Shown here: in pieces, positions 60,597 through 64,000 of the stretch | How the letters are laid out: each line of letters begins with the position of its first letter | How positions within the stretch are numbered: position 1 is the stretch's first letter | Assembly (NCBI GenBank): GCA_029747015.1 | Contig: JAKOGI010000001.1 | Location: 3,279,001-3,343,000, forward strand | Source of the DNA: Carnegiea gigantea | Lineage: Eukaryota; Streptophyta; Magnoliopsida; Caryophyllales; Cactaceae | Direction: 5' to 3' | Length of the DNA: 64,000 nt | Notes under the pieces: model-generated | Told to the model about the DNA's origin: nothing | Seen by the model: only the letters and a program-made list of their open reading frames with translations | Database searches by the model: none | Made by a program: the position numbers and the translations under genes

Positions 60597-61336
60597 ATGA
60601 GCTGCAACGGGTGTAGGGTTCTGAGAAAAGGGTGCAGCGACGGCTGCATTCTCCGGCCATGCTTACAGTGGATCGAAGGGCCTGAAGCCCAAGCTCACGC
60701 CACCCTCTTCGTCGCCAAGTTCTTCGGCCGCGCCGATCTCATGTCCTTCATCTCCGCCGTCCCCCACCACCAACGCCCCGGTAATCTAGACTCGTCAGTT
60801 TTCTACTATATGATGATTGATCCATTATTTATACACATACCCCCTTTTTTTAAAAAAAAAAAAAAAAAATCCATATATTAGAGAAAAACAAAAGAATTGA
60901 AGACATATTATTTGATTGTTTTCACCCCTCTAAATTTACTCACAGTATATATTATATTATATGTTAAAAAGCAGCACTATTCCAATCGCTATTGTTCGAA
61001 GCATGCGGGAGAACAGTGAACCCAGTGAACGGTGCAGTGGGGCTCCTCTCCTCAGGCAACTGGCACCTCTGCCAGGCCGCCGTCGACACCGTCCTACGCG
61101 GCGGCGTCCTCCGCCCTTTCCCTGCTGACCTACTCGCATGTGCCCTCGCCGCCCCTCCACGCGCCGCCGCCGCCTTCATCCCGGCTGTGGACCCTGCTAT
61201 CCTGATGCGTTTCTGGCCGAACCAGCGAACGCAAACGACGTCGTTGGGATCGTCTGAAACGTCAGGGATGACCACCGAAGAGAACGACAGAGATGCCCAC
61301 GGACAAAACAGGAAACTTCTCAATCTTTTTGTCTAA
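60597..61336 (+). CDS. Class II LOB-domain (LBD) transcription factor
   Basis: Two exons, 60597-60780 and 60975-61336, give 181 aa. The start [17 protein letters not shown] carries the CX2CX6CX3C zinc-like motif (Cys3, 6, 13, 17). [28 protein letters not shown] and then [16 protein letters not shown] (GAS block) and [17 protein letters not shown] complete the domain (to about residue 105). This is the class II pattern (Arabidopsis LBD37-42), which has no complete leucine zipper; LBD40/41/42 look closest, but the exact member cannot be told. Class II members act in nitrogen, anthocyanin and hypoxia responses. The C-terminal part is Ala-rich, then polar, and ends KLLNLFV, a leucine-rich tail that may serve repression. 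The intron sits in the middle of the LOB domain, as usual for this family, and holds an A17 run. Exon 2 is strikingly GC-rich. Confidence 0.92.
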
Positions 61337-62825
61337 GTAATACAGTGCATCTTGTTCTTATCTAGTGAATAAAATTTTGTTGTTTTTGGGAGGTTAAAAT
61401 TAAATTAAGGAATAAGCTAAGTAAGAATGAGGAAGAAGGAGAAAGGACAAAGTTAGGCGAGGGAAGAATGGCTTTTGCCGGTGGGGTTTTATTTTTTTGG
61501 CGTTTCACCAGCAGAGGTTAATTTGGAAGCATTTGGTATTTGTATTTGTATTTGCATGGGGAGTTTCAGGGCTTTTGTTTTCTAATGCTAACTAGAAGAC
61601 GAGACATGTAACAAATTTTGCCCATTACTGTTTCTCCAAGGCCATCACTGCATGGCCTTTTTACTTGGAATTACAAAGTTTGTTGATGCGAAATGCAATG
61701 AATGGTGGTGTTGAATCTGTATAGCACGAAACAAAGTTGCATCAAAGTAAAAGTTCCATTGACATTATGACCATCTTATAATTTTCATGTTTTTGAAGCT
61801 AAAGCGACTTTGTATGTTTAACAGTTTATATATCTTGAATAATGATGTAAGTGATAAAGTTTCTAAGTATTGCTAACAAAGATGTGTATATTCATTTGTA
61901 TTTGCCTTCAACTTATCTAGATTTCTCTTTGAGACCATTCTAGACCAATTTTTATTTAGAATTACATGTTGAAAGCTTGAATTTGAGTTCGCAAATTCTC
62001 CATTTGGAATTAGAACTTGTCATGACTGAAAATGTTTCATGCTAAAATGTAATTATAAGAGGAAAAGATATCCCATTTTTAAGTCTTTAATCCTTCATTA
62101 AGTTAGATTACTATTGATCTATAAAGAATGATACAACTTTTTCAGTGCAAACTTTCTTCACACACACTAGACTCAAATTGAAGACTCCATTCAATGAAAA
62201 CACAGATAGGGTAGAACCGTCTTGATTAACCAATATGCATTAATCAACCATGTAACCTAGGAGGAAAAACTTCTTCATTATAAACATAGTATAGTCCAAC
62301 TAAATGAGCAAACTTAACCATGGAATTGTCTTGATTACCGATAGATATTTACAATACTGTCAAAGATGATCCAAACATACTGTGTAAACCTAGCTAGAAC
62401 TCATCCAGCCATGTAGCTCCTAGGTACAGTATAGTACGTGCTAACTGAGCAAATGTTTTGGTGGGCCCAGTGATCATGCCACTATTATGTTACAGGCTCA
62501 ATCCAATCTGTGAAGGATGACTTAATTAAGCAATAACCAAACCAAAATCAACAGATGCGAGCAAGTTTGATGGATTGAGATAGACATAATTTGAGTGGGG
62601 GTATGTGTGGAGTACACGTCAGCTTTTTCTCTAAAATTGAAAATTCTGTGCTCTCCATCACAAGTGGTACCCACGTCATCAACCCCTACCTTTTGTCTTA
62701 TAATTTCCAGTGTGTTGTGTTGACAGCGAGTGATTAAAACCGAACAACAAATTAAATTAAAAGAAAAGAAAAGAAGAAGGTAGAAAAAGAAAGGCGGACA
62801 CTTGCTACTGAGGTTGCCCAAACCA
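61337..62825. other. LBD 3' flank and spacer
   Basis: About 1.5 kb of AT-rich DNA after the LBD stop. The first few hundred bases should be 3' UTR. No other gene is seen. Confidence 0.5.
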
Positions 62826-62907
62826 ATGGATTCGCCAAGCGATCCAAGTCAAGTGTCAGTGACTGGCAGTGTTGTTGGTGCTGCGTCTCGCCGCATATTA
62901 AAAATGG
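62826..62907 (+). CDS. Possible first coding exon of a further gene
   Basis: An ATG in a good context (ACCAATGGATTC) opens MDSPSDPSQVSVTGSVVGAA, then SRRILKM, and reaches ATG|GTGGGT, a possible donor. The upstream 80 bp are A/G-rich like a leader. A second short coding-like stretch (YRSRGLSKRTADDVI) follows near 62970-63015. I do not recognise the protein, and no continuation is clear within the window. It may be a gene that continues past the right edge or a chance frame. Confidence 0.3.
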
Positions 62908-63113
62908 TGGGTCCCCCGCACCTCTATCATTATATATTCATATCCTCCATTTTCACTCCCAAAAGTTGCGTATCGAAGCCGTGGACTATCGAAGCGTACT
63001 GCTGATGATGTCATTCTGTACTATACTTATATTCTGCACCCTTTCTATTTTCCCAACTTAGCTGATACATTAAGTTTTAGGCTCTGATTTTTTTACGTTT
63101 TCATTGTATCTTA

Positions 63114-63931
63114 GGGTTTGTTTCTGAAGGGTATAAGTTAGAGAAGTAAGAGCAGATAAGAGTAATAAGGAGTAGGAGCAAAGGAGTAGGAGCAAAGGAG
63201 AGTAAACAAAAGTAAATTATCTATCCTTGTTTGAGAGTTTAAGTGGAGTAAGAATTTACGCTTATTTGAACTTTGAAAGAATGAGAGAGTAAATAAATGA
63301 ATTGACCCATATATCCTTACAAAATTGATTAAAATATATCATAGTTAGATTTATGAGGCAATTAAGTAAAAGAGTTCTCGTCACTCCTTACACCCAAATT
63401 GGAGAATAAGAGAGACTAGGGTCTCTTTGGATGGAGTAAAGGAGAGTGAGGATGAGTAAGGGGGAGTAGGTACTCCTCCTTACCCTTATTTGGGAGTAAT
63501 AAGAGGAGAGTAAGAAGGGATGAGGAGGAGTAACTCTTACTCTCCCTTACTCCCCAGTTCATTTAATTTTCTTACTCTCCAATTTGGGGTGTAAGGATGA
63601 GTAAGTGAAGAGTAAAGGGGTTATTTTACTTATTTACCCCCTATAAATCTAACAATAATATATTTTAATTTATTTTATAAGGGTAAATGTGTCAATTTGT
63701 TTATTTACTCTCTTATTCTTCTAAACAAGAGTAAGTGATTACTTCCCTTAAACTCTCAAATAAGGGTAAGTAACGTACGTACTCTTATTTACTCTCCCTT
63801 ATTCCTACTCCTCCTTACTCTTATTTACTCTTGCTCCTCTAACTTACTCCCCTCCCAAGCAAGAGTAAGGAGGACTACTTACTCCCCTTTACTCCTCCTT
63901 ATCCTCCTTTACTCCTCATCCAAATAGACCC
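63114..63931. mobile_element. Nested Tourist-like MITEs at the right edge
   Basis: The complete element 63419-63931 (513 bp) begins GGGTCTCTTTGGATGGAGTA; the complement of its end reads GGGTCTATTTGGATGAGGAG. It is a foldback built of GAGTAAG/CTTACTC text. To its left, 63114-63418 begins GGGTTTGTTTCTGAAGGG after TTA and shares inner text such as CTCCTTACACCCAAATTGGAG, so it is a relative cut by the second element. Flanks of the inner element are CTA and TTG, only roughly like a TTA-type duplication. No transposase is present. Confidence 0.6.
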
Positions 63932-64000
63932 TTGTTGTCCTTCCTGATTTCTGTAGCTCAAAACAAATGTATCCTTTTTAGGATTGTGAGAGTCTTATTC

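Noticed and set aside
60957..61323. Minus-strand Arg/Gly-rich frames
   Set aside because: Shadows of the GC-rich second exon of the LBD gene.
1..64000. tRNA, rRNA and CRISPR signals
   Set aside because: A few TTCAAATCC-like strings (for example near 6340) lack the rest of a tRNA cloverleaf; no rRNA-like text; no regularly spaced direct repeats with unique spacers.

Overview
This is nuclear DNA from a flowering plant, most probably a dicot or a related broad-leaved lineage. The evidence is split genes with GT..AG introns of 75 bp to over 5 kb, AT-rich intergenic DNA full of short inverted-repeat transposons and SINE-like copies, and plant-specific families (QWRF, LBD, class III ACBP, TGD5). 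The species cannot be named from the sequence alone.

Nine genes are well supported; most had to be assembled from exons by hand. In order: (1) an ARM/TPR-repeat protein, minus, 61-2070, with a 114-bp intron that keeps the frame; (2) a TGD5-like glycine-rich protein of the plastid lipid import route, plus, 6777-11308, four exons; (3) a syntaxin-6-N-domain tail-anchored protein, minus, 13194-19941, whose last coding exon appears to lie 5.2 kb from the previous one; (4) a single-exon cucumisin-type subtilase, minus, 23789-26095; (5) a secreted glycine-rich protein, plus, 31389-31982; (6) a class III (ACBP3-type) acyl-CoA-binding protein, minus, 32674-35743, five exons; (7) a tiny zinc-binding protein of the At2g23090 type, plus, 39219-40655; (8) a QWRF-motif microtubule-associated protein, plus, 47038-58723, six exons; (9) a class II LOB-domain transcription factor, plus, 60597-61336. 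A possible first exon of a further gene starts at 62826.

The genes do not form one pathway; they are ordinary single plant loci. From memory, the order TGD5 - syntaxin-like - glycine-rich protein matches Arabidopsis At1g27695 - At1g27700 - At1g27710, so genes 2, 3 and 5 probably form a conserved syntenic block, with the subtilase as an extra gene. Two genes touch lipid movement (TGD5-like, ACBP), but nothing links them in regulation.

The space between genes is mostly transposon debris: a 1.26-kb foldback element with an almost pure A/T core (4298-5767), hAT-like elements near 20.5, 21.3 and 30.5 kb, a long-TIR element at 40.9-42.1 kb, three copies of one 360-bp MITE family with TTA target duplications (42.3, 43.7, 44.9 kb), two SINE-like copies (6.5 and 46.4 kb) and a nested MITE at the right edge. 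More than a dozen poly-C/poly-G runs of 10-20 bases are scattered through introns and spacers.

I found no CRISPR array, rRNA, convincing tRNA, intact autonomous transposon or viral insertion. No clearly undescribed biological system stands out. The points most worth a second look are the frame-preserving intron encoding a membrane-like helix in gene 1, the distal tail-anchor exon of gene 3, and the MITE trio.
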